Source: Gliomastix tumulicola
Taxonomy: Eukaryota > Ascomycota > Sordariomycetes > Hypocreales > Bionectriaceae
Direction of reading: 5' to 3'
Assembly (NCBI GenBank): GCA_001599755.1
Contig: BCHX01000002.1
Span: 4,136,330 to 4,200,329, forward strand
Length of the DNA stretch: 64,000 nucleotides
The notes under the pieces are model-generated. The model saw nothing but the letters and a program-made list of their open reading frames with translations, had not been told where the DNA came from and made no database searches. Shown here in pieces: positions 22,713 to 33,303 of the stretch. Position numbers and translations under genes: made by a program. Each line of letters opens with the position of its first letter. Position 1 is the stretch's first letter.

Positions 22713-23387
22713 TCATCCAGCCAAATTCATATCTGCAGTATCAGGAAACACTCCCTGCAGACGAGGCGGAGGAACTGAAGCTGGAGCTGAAGCTGGACAC
22801 CACCGGTGTATGCGCGGATGATAGCCCGCATGCTTGCTGCCCTTCACTGGGGGGGTTGGCATCGCCGGGCTGGTCCTGGGAGGCTCGCTTAAGGTGGCGG
22901 CCGACGCCGACTCCCTGGCGATAAGCGACCGCCGCACCTGGGCTTTGCGTATGGTGGTAGGCTCAATGTCACGAACCGATCCGTCAGAGTCAGTGTCTGG
23001 CTCATTGACTTCAATCATTCCCCGTGACGCTCTCGTCGTCAGGACTCTGATAACGGCTGAACGCGCGATAGGAGTGCTGCATTCGGGGAGAACGACGACG
23101 GGCTCGGGCAGATTGTCGATGTCTTCTTCCGGAACGACCTGAATTATTCGCGCCTGCACTCGGCGAACAGCAAAGGCGACGAGCTCTGGGCTGTGTTTAG
23201 GACACGGTACCTCGAGGTCAGCGCCATGGTCACTGGGAGTTCGACGTCGAGGCGGTTCATCTGTAGGATCGAGGAACAGACTCGGCAGAGGACAGTGGGC
23301 GAACTGTTCAGTCTGGGCCAGTCGTCGGTCATCAATTTGACAAAGAGTCTTGTAGACACGACATATGAACAGTCGAGTTCGTACCAT
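22713..23387 (-). CDS. Hypothetical protein, doubtful
   Basis: An open frame from ATG at 23387 encodes 224 residues with no intron needed. It contains an acidic stretch (VVPEEDIDNLPEPVVVLPE and NEPDTDSDGSVRDIEP) and a Ser/Thr-Pro-rich C-terminal half, a plausible disordered protein. I recognise no domain. Support is only the length of the frame and its protein-like composition. It lies next to the dispersed repeats at 23.5-24.1 kb and in a region with lower codon bias than the surrounding genes, so it may be a relic or chance frame. Confidence 0.3.
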   Translation of the reverse strand: MVRTRLFICRVYKTLCQIDDRRLAQTEQFAHCPLPSLFLDPTDEPPRRRTPSDHGADLEVPCPKHSPELVAFAVRRVQARIIQVVPEEDIDNLPEPVVVLPECSTPIARSAVIRVLTTRASRGMIEVNEPDTDSDGSVRDIEPTTIRKAQVRRSLIARESASAATLSEPPRTSPAMPTPPVKGSKHAGYHPRIHRWCPASAPASVPPPRLQGVFPDTADMNLAG

Positions 23388-25816
23388 ACCAGTTGAGCAG
23401 TTAAGTTGGCTGGTAGTCGCGTGCAAAGGGAGAAACAAGGCCGCACTCACGTGAATACTGTATCCGCAGTGCACTTCTCAGGGCCCCAGGGCTTGATTGC
23501 GTGTAACGAAAAACTGACATTCTCGACGGGACTACAATTTCAAGCAGATGATTGGGTATAGACTTCAGGTGGGGCGCATGGTAGAAAGAAAAGACGAGAC
23601 GTTTGCCTCCCAAATTGTATGGCCATGCGTCTCGTGTATTTCTTCCGCCAGGTTTCAGGCAACAATCCACCCCGCCAAAATGCTGAGCCGAGTCCCCACC
23701 GGGCCCCGTCCATGCCCAATCATCTGCTTGAAAATGTAGTCCCGTCGAGAATGTCAGTTTTCCTCCATTTTGCACACCCTCCGTATTAATTCTTGCTGAG
23801 CCGCCATCCACAATTACACCCACTGTATCTCCGTCTATATCCAATCACCTGCTTCAAACTCTAGGCTCGTCGAGAATATCAGTTTTCCCAAACAAAGTGA
23901 CATCCTGGCGGGGGCCTCCCTACGAAATATGCTGAGCCGTCATCCCTTTCTATACCCACTGCACCTCGTCAAGCCAATTTGCAGGGACACGGTGATCAGT
24001 CCCGATAAATGGGCCACCCGGAGTCTATACCCAATCATCTGCTTCACACCTCAGTCCCGTCCAGAATGTCAGTTTTGCGACTTGCATCGACCTCACCACT
24101 GCTGAGCCGTCATCCATCCTTCTGTCCCCACCATCCTTATTCGGGTGCTGCAGCCCGAGAACGAGGAAGAAATAGACTCTCTCATCAGGATTCAAGGCGC
24201 TGAGACTTGCATGTCTGGGTTTGTCTCACCACGGGCGCCTCCTTTTAGAGGCAGACAAGATGACAGCAGCCTTCCCGTCGCCATCCTCCCATGACTGTCA
24301 CGATGGACGGACACGTATGCTCGACGCTCTGCCAGTGTCACCATCCTTTTCCATCCATCGACTCTATCACGATATCTCCTCTGAGCCATCGCGACGATAT
24401 CTATCAGCGAGCCTGTCCATACACTCAAGCACGTTCTCTCCCCCAGTTCCACACGCACAGCCGGATATAGACACAAATGCTCAGAGACAGGCTGTCTAGT
24501 TATCGTCTGCCAGCTGTCCGAACCATCCCTCCATCCTGATGGTGTGCGGATAAATGCCCCGGAGCCCAACCGACGTGAACCGAAGGAGGCGGGCCACCAA
24601 CGACGATTGATACCCAATGCCGCCCTCCCTCTTCTGCCCGCCTGCCAGCCTCGCTTTTTCGAATTCCCACCGGCCGTCTCCTCACTGGGCAGACGCGGAG
24701 GAACGAGCGGGGCCTCGAGCGGGCGAAGACGCGGAGTAAAAGTAGATGAGTTGTCCTGTTCCTCTGTCGTCGTCCTGTTCTCGTTGCTGGCCCGTTTTCG
24801 CACCACCCTCCACGATCCCCATCCCCTCCCGAGTCCGTCAGAGACGTGTTCTCGATCGTCGAGATATCACATCGTGGTGGTGGCAGTGTTGATGTGGCAT
24901 GACTTTTCTTCCCATTTGGCGTGCGACCTATTGTCCCGTCATCGTGATTGCTGTGCGCTTCTTATCAACTTATTGTCTGTTTCCCTTGGCCCGAGGGGAC
25001 TTTGCGAGTGACTCTACAGTGTCTCTCAAGTGCGAAATCGTCATCATCACTGACACCATCTGCGCCTCGGGGACGAGGTTCCCCCCCGCGGCCTTCCCTG
25101 CGACCATCGTCACCACCACTCAGGGTCTCTCTCTCTCTCAGGGCCCACGAGGAGGGCATGCCTCACCCTCCTCGGGACCCCTTCTATTGGGAATTTCTGC
25201 CGCTTCCATACCCCGCAGGCGTGGGATGGGCGGGCTCGCCATTTCGCCCCCTTCTCGTGATTGGAGACGGGCCGCGTCCCTCCCACACCAGCTCGCCCAA
25301 TCGCCAGCGAGGGCGTGATGTGATGCAGCAGACGTGCATGCAGCCCGCAGGACGAGCAATCAGAGAAAGGGCCTGCCCGGCCCATCCACCTGCTGATACA
25401 GTCTTCCCTCTTTTTTTCTATTGAAGAAGGTAAGTGAGGAGGTTGGGCAAGGCCGCGGCCGGGCCCTTTTCGTCTACCTACTTAATATACGATTTCCCCG
25501 ACTTCCCCTCCCTCTCTCTCTCTTCCCGTCCGCTTTGTTGCTCGTCGCCTTGCATCCTCATCCCCTCCCCGTCTTCCCCCTTCCTGGTGGAGATGGCTGT
25601 GCTACTGACCCTTATGTCCTCTGCATATCGCGCTCCCTGCGCCGTGCATGCTGCAGCCGTGTCCAAGTGACGGTGCCCTTCGGGATCAATAGGCCAGCCA
25701 GTTCCCTGACTTTTTTCTTGCCCATTATTATCGTTTTGTGTCACGTCGGGGTACTCCTCTAGAAGCACACCCCTCCCCTCCACCTTTACTATAGTAGTCC
25801 CTTCCTTCTCCGAGCC
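23388..25816. other. Intergenic region with dispersed repeats and a CT-rich leader
   Basis: The first 750 bp carry the dispersed repeat family annotated separately. From 24.1 to 25.8 kb I see C/T-rich sequence, an open minus-strand frame (24192-24806) without an ATG near its upstream end or any domain, and finally the leader of the gene at 25817. Confidence 0.5.
23509..24115. repeat. Diverged dispersed repeat, four copies, one inverted
   Basis: A core of about 48 bp reads CCAATCATCTGCTTC, then a variable part, then CCCGTCGAGAATGTCAGTTTT. It occurs forward at about 23715-23762, 23840-23886 and 24030-24076, and inverted at about 23512-23558. A second short motif, GCTGAGCCGNCATCC, recurs at about 23682, 23795, 23931 and 24101. 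Copies differ at several positions each. On the minus strand the cores translate to related peptides (of the form KLTFSTGL...ADDW), with stops in some copies. The nature of the element is unknown. Confidence 0.8.
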
Positions 25817-26209
25817 ATGCGCATCCCTCGGCGCGAGAGCTCGCCAGCCGACCACGATGGTCTGGCGCGGCTCCCTCTAGACAATACCGTCCTCCTCGTC
25901 GACAATGACCTGCGACGCCGCCAGTTCTCGTCCGACGCCGTCGAGAACGCCAACATCCGCACCGGCGTCATCGTCGGCGTCGTCCTGGGCATCGCCCTCC
26001 TCGGCGCCGCGGTATTCTTCTGCTGGTACCGCAACTCGGTGCGCTTCACCTACGGCAAGAGGAAGCGGCGCCGTCGCAAGTCTGGCGGCAGCCACAGGAG
26101 CAAGAGCTCGAGAAGCTCCGATGGAGGGCCTCCCGAGCCGCCGCCGCCGCCGCCGCCGCCTGAGGTTCTCCCTGATGAGCCTCCCCCACCACCGAAGGAA
26201 GATGAATGA
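25817..26209 (+). CDS. Small single-pass membrane protein with proline-rich tail
   Basis: A single exon of 130 residues. About 47 polar residues precede one transmembrane segment (TGVIVGVVLGIALLGAAVFFCWY, residues about 49-71). A very basic juxtamembrane stretch follows (KRKRRRRK), then Ser-rich sequence and a polyproline tail ending in Pro, Glu and Asp. The basic side should face the cytosol, giving a short outer or lumenal N-terminus and a cytosolic tail with possible SH3/WW-binding polyproline. I do not recognise a named family. It faces a larger gene of the same plan across 600 bp (26803-27501, minus strand). Confidence 0.7.
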   Translation: MRIPRRESSPADHDGLARLPLDNTVLLVDNDLRRRQFSSDAVENANIRTGVIVGVVLGIALLGAAVFFCWYRNSVRFTYGKRKRRRRKSGGSHRSKSSRSSDGGPPEPPPPPPPPEVLPDEPPPPPKEDE

Positions 26210-26802
26210 TGTTATGAAGCGATGGTTTTTTTTGATGATGTACGTGTCTGCTGTCCCATGCTCTACAACCTCGTCGTGCTGATTAACATGAACAGTCTAT
26301 GTCTGCTCTTACTGCTGCTTTTTCTATTCTCGTCCATGATGTATTACGACAGGTCTTTCATCTTTTGCACGCTTGCGATCACTGGGTTTTTTCTTTCTTC
26401 ATCTACTTGGAGGCCATCCCGGCCGTGGAAAATATCTTCGCTTCATTGTTGTTATTATGGTTTAGTATGAGAAGGATCATCTCAATTGAAAAGCACACCT
26501 GTTCCCCTTGAACGCCTTGCCGAATACCAAAATCCGTGTCCCGTTTATCAAAGCCGACAACATGTCCATAACCTGATCCATCCAGCGCCCCCTCCGTTTC
26601 GCGCGTATACATGCTGTCATCTATGAACGACGACCACATCAAAAGACCATCTCGCCCAGCAATCCGTCAACTTCTTCAACAGCAATGACATGGCACGCAG
26701 CCAGCCCGACCGCATCCGACGAAACACACACACACCTCGCCGTTCTTATCACCACCCTCGACACGAGTGGCGCAAGTCGGAGATGTACACCCGTCAGATA
26801 CT
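26210..26802. other. Convergent 3' intergenic region
   Basis: About 590 bp of T-rich and AT-rich sequence between the stop codons of the two single-pass membrane protein genes. No gene or repeat seen. Confidence 0.6.
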
Positions 26803-27501
26803 CTATACCCTCGCGTTGTAGAACCTCAACCCCGCCGCCCGCTCGTGCGGATAGATAATCTGCGGCGCGTCCATCTCGTTGGGCGGATACGCAGCCGCCG
26901 CAGGAAAGGCAGGCATGTCGGCCAGCTCGACCGCGGGATCACGTCCAAGGCCGCCAAAGGGATGACGACCGCCGCCGTCCATCAGCCAGGCCGCCCTCAT
27001 CGCTGCTGCCGTCGCGGGCCAGCGTTGGGGGGCCGCCGTCGAGCTCGAGCGGCGGCGCGTCTTGCTCTCTCTTCTGTTCTTATTCTTGCGGTCGCTGCTG
27101 TCGTCGCCTTCTTCTTCTTCTTCTTTTTCTTCTTCCTCCTTGTCCTGATCCTTGTCCTTGTCCTTGTCTTTGTTGCGGCGGGCCTTCTTGTCCTTCTTCT
27201 TCTTGTTCTTCTTCTTGGACGAGTGCTTGCTATGGGAGTGGAAGTAGATGGCGACGCAGAAGAAGGCGATGAAGAAGACGATGCCGAAGACGATGCCGAT
27301 GATGACGCCGTCGTTTCGGTCGTCGCGGCGGACGAGGTGATGTTGAGCGACTGGGCCTGTGGCGTTCTGGCTGGTGGGTGCAGATGACTGTGCGTCTTCG
27401 ACAGAAGAGGTATCGGTGTCGGGGAGGCAGAAGATGAGGACCGATAATGGATCGCGCTGACTCTCGCAGTCGCGCGCATTTCGGATAGGTATTGGCGCCA
27501 T
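26803..27501 (-). CDS. Single-pass membrane protein with long charged cytosolic tail
   Basis: A single exon of 232 residues from ATG at 27501. About 68 polar residues precede one transmembrane segment (DGVIIGIVFGIVFFIAFFCVAIYF). A long Lys-rich then Lys/Asp/Glu-rich stretch, coded by AAG/GAC/GAG runs, follows, and the C-terminus is more ordered (PPNEMDAPQIIYPHERAAGLRFYNARV). There is no signal peptide, so the membrane segment itself would direct insertion. The Gly-spaced G-I-V-x-G-I-V pattern in the helix resembles the neighbouring gene at 25817. Function unknown. Confidence 0.7.
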   Translation of the reverse strand: MAPIPIRNARDCESQRDPLSVLIFCLPDTDTSSVEDAQSSAPTSQNATGPVAQHHLVRRDDRNDGVIIGIVFGIVFFIAFFCVAIYFHSHSKHSSKKKNKKKKDKKARRNKDKDKDKDQDKEEEEKEEEEEGDDSSDRKNKNRRESKTRRRSSSTAAPQRWPATAAAMRAAWLMDGGGRHPFGGLGRDPAVELADMPAFPAAAAYPPNEMDAPQIIYPHERAAGLRFYNARV

Positions 27502-28430
27502 GATGGTTGCTGAGTGGCTGTCTTGAGGCGAGTGAAGAGATGCTTGATGGCGATGACGATGATACTGTAGGGAGGAAGTCGTTGATCTCGAGGAGGACTC
27601 GTAGCGGATCGTGGCAGATGTAGATGCAGGAGAAAGGAAAAGAAAACCCTCCAGTCCTAAGTCCAAGCAAGTATTACTTATACTCGGCATCGAACCTCTC
27701 GCTGCATCGCAAACCGCCCGCGGCCTCAAGTGTTGCGAATTGTTTGTCGTGAATCATCATGAACAAGTCCGCGCTTCCCTGCTTCTGGCCCCCTCGCTCC
27801 CCCCCCGACAACCAGCGTCCAGAGGATTGAGGCGATGGATCTCAAAGCGATGGCGCATTGTTTGACCGCAATCACTCGCTTAACGGATCCAACAGCACTC
27901 CCCAAGTAGCCACAGCCCCCGGGAAAGGCGTGGCTGCCTCATCAACTTCAAGCAGACAAACACTGTCGCCCTCCCTCCCTCCCTCCCTTTGCCCTTCCCT
28001 CGGAGATGTCTTCACGAGTGGGCGAAGGGGGAGGGGGGAGGATGGAGAGGGAAGCACATGACGAGGCGTTCAGGCCGGTTACGTCGAGAAGAAACTCCTT
28101 TTCGTGCGACGTTGCACACCAGGTCGCTCACCGCTCTCCCTCCCTTCCCTTTTCTCCCCCTTGGAACTCATTGGCTTCCCGTGGCTATTCTGAGTCCCGG
28201 GGTACGGTCTTTTCCCTTTTCCCTTTTCCCTTTTTTTTCTCTTTCTTTTCTTTCTCAAACTTCCTCCGCGTGATGATGTTATTCGGGCTTTCTTCCTAGT
28301 AGTGACTCACGCACACAAAGTCACAGCCGGGCGCTCCCTTTCCCAAACACCGCCGCCCCTGTGGTGTTTGCCTCACCTCATGCACATTCCGGCGAGGGGG
28401 AATGCGCCCTCGACGTTTCCGTGGGGAAAC
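27502..28430. other. Intergenic region
   Basis: About 930 bp holding the promoter of the membrane protein gene (minus strand) and the 3' side of the gene at 28431-29327. There are repeated CCCT/TTTCCC blocks at 27968-27990 and 28208-28236. No gene seen. Confidence 0.5.
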
Positions 28431-29327
28431 TTACCGCGGCCGACGGCCCTTTGCAGCTTTACTGCTCTCGAGGTTCGACCACTGCGCCGACTCGGCCTTG
28501 CTCACGCTCTCGAGCAGGCTCCGGAGCTTCTCCTCAAAGCGGTCCGTCTCCTTGGCGAGATTGTCTTCGTATTTCTCGTCAGCCTCAACCTCCCTAAGCG
28601 ACTTGATGGAGCTCAAGGCTGCCTTCATCTCCAGGAGCTCGTGCTTCAGGAAGGTCAGGTTGAAGGCTTTCACCCCAGGAGACTTGGAGTCGTCATCAGG
28701 ATTGTGGGCGGTGTCGAGTTCAGGCGCCGACGCGGCTGTATCCAAGCTCGCGTTGCCGTCGATGGTATCACCGTCCTCGGACGACGATGAGTCCTGACTC
28801 GGGGGGCTCGTGATGAACTGCAGCGGCTGGATCTGGATGCCATTCGTCATGGGGATTTTGGCATTTGCATGAGTATTCATGTTGGGGTTCGCATTAGGAT
28901 TGTTCTTGCGCCGTCGGCCGCGTCGACCACGACGCCTCCGCTTGTAAGGCAGCTGACCCTGACTTCCCCCTGCATCCCGCGGATCAGAGGCCCCGATGAC
29001 GTTCAAGCTCTTGTGCTTCCAAGCAGCCGGGCCCGTGGGGATCTGCGCCGCCTTCACCGAGCCGCCAGCAGCAGCAGCAGCCGCCTTCTCAGCCACGGAC
29101 GGCAGCGCATCGCCCTGCTGCACCCCCACGCCTCTAGGCGCTACACGAGCAGCAGCAGGTGCAGCAGCAGCAGCAGCGGGAACCGGGACCGTAGCTGCGC
29201 CCTTGCCTTCTGGACGACCATCCGCCGGAACGGCCGCCGTCCTCGGGGCGTCACTCTCGGCGGACCGGTTCTTGCTGCGTGTCTTCTTGCCCGTGTGACA
29301 GAGCAGGAGCCTCTTCAGCTTCAGCAT
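28431..29327 (-). CDS. Hypothetical basic, disordered protein with C-terminal coiled coil
   Basis: An open frame of 298 residues from ATG at 29327. The N-terminus MLKLKRLLLCHTGKKTRSKNR is short, hydrophobic and then basic. Ala-rich low complexity follows, with an Arg/Lys cluster (YKRRRRGRRGRRRK) that would serve as a nuclear or nucleic-acid-binding patch, and an Asp/Ser-rich acidic block. The last 80 residues form a likely coiled coil with regular Leu/Glu spacing (FLKHELLEMKAALSSI onward). I know no family. The stop codon lies inside a GTAAGT sequence that looks like a splice donor (28434-28429), so the true C-terminus may lie in a further exon. Confidence 0.65.
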   Translation of the reverse strand: MLKLKRLLLCHTGKKTRSKNRSAESDAPRTAAVPADGRPEGKGAATVPVPAAAAAAPAAARVAPRGVGVQQGDALPSVAEKAAAAAAGGSVKAAQIPTGPAAWKHKSLNVIGASDPRDAGGSQGQLPYKRRRRGRRGRRRKNNPNANPNMNTHANAKIPMTNGIQIQPLQFITSPPSQDSSSSEDGDTIDGNASLDTAASAPELDTAHNPDDDSKSPGVKAFNLTFLKHELLEMKAALSSIKSLREVEADEKYEDNLAKETDRFEEKLRSLLESVSKAESAQWSNLESSKAAKGRRPR

Positions 29328-30432
29328 GGCTGTGCACGCGCCGCCGGGGGAGAAGGGGAGGAAGAAGAGACACAAAAAAGGGAGTGACAGGCGGGTAGAC
29401 AGGGAGGTGTCACTTGATGCTTGTTTTACGGGGGGGCTCGGGGCGGCGTTTGGTGATACTGCGTCGTACTGTCGAGGGTGCGTATACCACCACGTCTCCG
29501 GTGTAACGGGGGCCGGGAGAGGATTCTCTATATAGGTGGTGTTTGCCGTCGATGAATCACGGCTGGAGTTGTCTGATGGTTCATCGTTTCTGGCGGTGAT
29601 TCAACCACCCAGGTCTCGAGGGCTCGGAGAGTCAGAGCGGTGAGCATGGCATTTCGTCACGTCGCCTGATGCGACTCGACACTGCTTCGCTGTTTTGGGG
29701 GGGAGAAGGCCGGAATGACATGCGAGCATCTAGAATGCAGCACATCACGACAATTGCATCTTTGGTCAGCACTCAGCATCTTAGTCTCGGATCGGCACCT
29801 CTTCCAGAAACGAGCCATGCCTCATCTCACGTCCAGCTCCCTCGACGCCGCTTCGATCTCGCCTTCGGATCTTGCACAGGATGAAAAGCAGGCCAGATCG
29901 GACATCCGCTCGGCCTGGCGGCAAGCATGGCTAGATCGGCACGCCTGCGAGAAAATTGTGAATAATAGCGGCTCCTCATGAGCTCCTCAGGAGCTCCTCA
30001 TCAGCGTCGTCACATCGGAAGACGGTGGGGATAGCGTTGGGTGAAATTTTTATCAGATCCATCTGATAAGCCAGCGATCGTCACCAGCTGCAGGACGGCG
30101 GCGAGTATTCAGTACAAGCGTCCACGCGTGCCCGAGGCGTGCATTTCCCCACTGCCATAGGTATCTTCGACAAAAGACACCCACACACCACTGAACGCCG
30201 CGTCGTCAGGCCTCCTGCAAGACCTTCCAACTTTTGCAGCTACTTGCACATCTTGCCTGCTTTCGGATGCTGGTGCCGTGCGCTGCGACGGAACAGCGCC
30301 GCCATGTAACATAAGAATGGCGAGATGCCCGCCCGATTTCCGGCCTGGGAAAGCTGCTGTCCATCCGACTCGATCTGACATCCTTCTTCGTATCTTTCAA
30401 TTGAAGCCTGGAAGCTATCACCCGTCAGAACA
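29328..30432. other. Shared promoter region of the basic protein and siderophore transporter genes
   Basis: About 1.1 kb between divergent starts. It contains a threefold GAGCTCCTCA-like repeat at 29972-30000 and the palindromic iron-type GATA pair at 30050-30069. No gene is seen. Confidence 0.6.
30050..30069. promoter_or_regulatory. Perfect inverted pair of ATCTGATAA (SreA/Urbs1-type iron-responsive GATA sites)
   Basis: TTATCAGAT at 30050-30058, two C, then ATCTGATAA at 30061-30069 form a 20-bp inverted repeat. ATCWGATAA is the published extended target of fungal iron-repressor GATA factors (SreA, SRE, Urbs1). The pair lies 364 bp upstream of the ATG of a siderophore-iron transporter. Binding and function are inferred, not shown. 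Confidence 0.7.
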
Positions 30433-32321
30433 ATGGCAGACTCGCGCAACAAGCATGACGAGCCCGTGACGCTCCAGAGCGACAATGGCATCAGCATCGA
30501 CAATGAGCATGGCAGCCACGCCGAAAAGCACGCAGCCGACGAGTCGGACGGCTCCTCCTTCAAGCAGGAGGGTGTGCGCCAGGTCGAGGCCATCACCTCG
30601 GTCTGGACGACGCCCATCCTGTGGCTGACCTTCATCCTGCTGTACCTCGTCTCCTTTGTCGACAACCTGCTGCTGTCCGTCCAGGGCAGTCTCGTGCCCT
30701 ACGTCACGTCGGACTTTGCTCAGCACGGCCTGCTCGCCACCACGGGCATCGTCTCGTCCGTCCTCGGCGGCGTCTGGGGTCTTGCCGTCGCCAAGGTTAT
30801 TGATATTTGGGGCCGCCTCGAGGGGTTCCTCGTCATGGTGCTGCTCATCATCATCGGCATGGTCATGAAGGCCACCTGCACCAACGTCGAGATGTACGCC
30901 GCCGCGCATACCCTCTACTGGGTCGGCCACGGCGGTCTCATCTATGTCATCGACGTTGTCCTCGCCGACATGACCACGCTGCAGAACCGTATGATCATGA
31001 TCGCCATCAACGGGACGCCTCTGATCGCGAGCACCTTTGCCGGGCCGCGCATCGCGCAGCTGTTCCTCGACAACGTCAACTTCCGCTGGGCCTTCGGGGC
31101 CTTCCTCATCATCCTCGTGGCCTTCTGCATCCCCGTCGCCGTCATCTTCTATCTCAATCACAAGAAGGCTGTGGCCGACGGCGTGATCAGGAAGGAGCCC
31201 TCGGGCCGCACGCCAATCGAGTCGTGCAGGCACTACTTCTGGGAGTTTGATGGTAGGGTCCCTCCCTTACTCCCCCTCCCCTCTCTTTTGCGTGTAGGAC
31301 CATGGACTGACAGACCCCATCTAGTGATCGGCATGATCCTGATGACCGCCGGCTGGTCGCTGCTCCTCCTTCCCTTCAACCTCGTCAATACTTCACCGAA
31401 AGGCTGGGAGACGGGATACATCATTGCCATGATCGTGCTCGGCGTTGCCTGTCTCGCTGGTTTCGCTGCCTGGGAGAAGTGGTACTCGCCCGTGCCCTAC
31501 TTCCCCGTCAAGTTCCTCAAGGACCGTACTGTCCTTGGTTCTTGCTTGCTGTACGGTGTCATGTACACCTCCGTCTTGTGAGTTCCGCCATCATCAGTCG
31601 CCAATGGGTAGCAAGCTGACATAACTCTATCAGCGCCTGGGACGCGTACTACCTGTCCTACCTCCAGGTCGTGCACCGCCTCGACGTGACCGTCGCCGGC
31701 TACGTCCTCAACTCCTTCTCGCTCAGCGCCGCCTTCATCAGCCCCTTCGTCGGCGTCCTCATCCGCTGGACCGGCCGCTACAAGTGGCTCTCCATGTCGG
31801 GCATCCCCTTCGTCGCCCTCGGCACGGGCCTCCTCATCCACTTCCGCCAGCCCGAGTCCAAGGTCGGCTACCTCGTCATGTGCCAGCTCTTCAACGGCAT
31901 CGGCACGGGCATCTGGACGACGACGGGCCAGATCGGCATGATGGCCGCGGTCAACCACCAGGAGATCGCCGTCGTCCTCGCCCTCTACGGCCTCTTCGGC
32001 TCCATCGGCTCCGCCGTCGGCAACGCCATCGCCGGCGCGCTCTGGACAAACATCTTCCCCGAGCGGCTGTACGCCGAGCTGCCGGACGACAGCAAGAACC
32101 TCACGGCGACCATCTACGCCGACATCGTGACGCAGATGTCGTACACCGAGGGGCCCATCCGCGAGGCCATTGTCGATGCGTACGCGCACGTGCAGCGGTT
32201 GATGGTCATCACGGGTGCGGCCTTCATCCCGCTGCTGGTGGCCTTCTTGTTCATGTGGAGGAACATTGACTTGAAGAAGAGGCAGCAGGAGCAGGGCCAG
32301 TCCAAGGGAAACATCTGGTAG
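30433..32321 (+). CDS. Siderophore-iron transporter, major facilitator superfamily
   Basis: Three exons (30433-31252, 31325-31577, 31634-32321) give 586 residues. The joins give FDVIGM and TSVFAWDAYYLSYLQVV. A polar, cytosolic N-terminus of about 60 residues is followed by about 14 predicted helices, beginning at TPILWLTFILLYLVSFVDNLLLSVQGSL. The YYLSYLQVVHRLDVTVAGYVLNSFSLSAAF region and the late extracellular loop with LYAELPDDSKNLTATIYADI are characteristic of the fungal siderophore transporter family (Sit1/MirB type), whose members import ferric siderophores by proton symport at the plasma membrane or endosomes. The length is normal for that family. The upstream palindromic GATA pair suggests repression when iron is plentiful. 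The particular siderophore cannot be predicted. Confidence 0.92.
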
Positions 32322-32989
32322 GGAGTCGAAATTCGGTTTCTGAGTGTCGACGTCGGGTAATTATATAGCCTTTGCTACCCTAGAGCACAACCTCAACGAC
32401 TGTGCGTTTTTGGATAGGTACCTTATCTAGGCTCGTCCTCCACGATGGAGCATGTTAGAATTGATTGACTCTGTTTTCAACTTACTTCTCAGGCTTTAGT
32501 AATAGCGTTAAGTCCTTCCAGTCCTTCCTTCATTTCTGCAGCCTCACGAAGCAACTGAAACTCGAGATGGACAATTAATGAGAAACCATCAACTAGTTAT
32601 GCTGCATTTAAAGAACTTACAAGCTAGAGAATTTGAAAAACAAAGGTAAAATGGTGCTATTACTTAGAAAGTACATTTACGATGAACATGACATCTACAT
32701 TGATTTCCTCTTAGTACCTTTCAGGATTCTAGAGTGGAACGGAGGAGAGAGATCGCAGAAATGGGCTGGATATGTTGGTCTTTGTTGCCAACCATCGCTG
32801 GCCGGCCGCTGCCGAATGCACTCAATGTCCCACGAAATCGATTGATCACGTGAAATGCATCCAACGTAACTAAGCACATGTCTGCGATAGAGTCAAGGTG
32901 CTTGAAATACTTACGTCGAAGGGCCATACGTGATTTTCTTGGTTCTTCTTGAGGCTATCTAGATATGTGATATGCATACCCGACTGCAG

Positions 32990-33303
32990 TTAAGCACGCT
33001 TTCCGACTCGTGTTTGATGCGCTGTCCTCTGAGTGGCGGAACCGATGGTCGGGCTGACTTGAAGCAGAATCAAAGGCTGATCGAAGGCTGATTGGAGCTT
33101 GGGCGACACCTTCGTATCCGACAGATGAGGCAAAATCTGATCAATGTCGACTTTTTGGCCTCCCACGCGCTCCAAGATGATCTTGAGAGTTTTGTTAACA
33201 GTCTCCAGAGATATCGCCCAAATCTTGAGGTCTGACTCCTGGATAGTCTGATGTCGAGGGCTTCATAGCGATATACGAGCCTATCGGCACGACGCAATTC
33301 CAA
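32990..33303 (-). pseudogene. Possible decayed coding fragment
   Basis: Two overlapping minus-strand frames each read as plausible helical protein. One is near 33303-33230 (RRADRLVYRYEALDIRLSRS), and the second, after a frame change, contains WAISLETVNKTLKIILERVG and DIDQILPHLSDTKV. The segment sits in an AT-richer tract and has no start, splice sites or continuation that I could join. I do not recognise the family. Confidence 0.3.

Noticed and set aside
24192..24806. Minus-strand frame of 204 codons
   Set aside because: No ATG near its upstream end, no domain, and composition rich in Arg and Trp without structure; kept only as part of the intergenic description.
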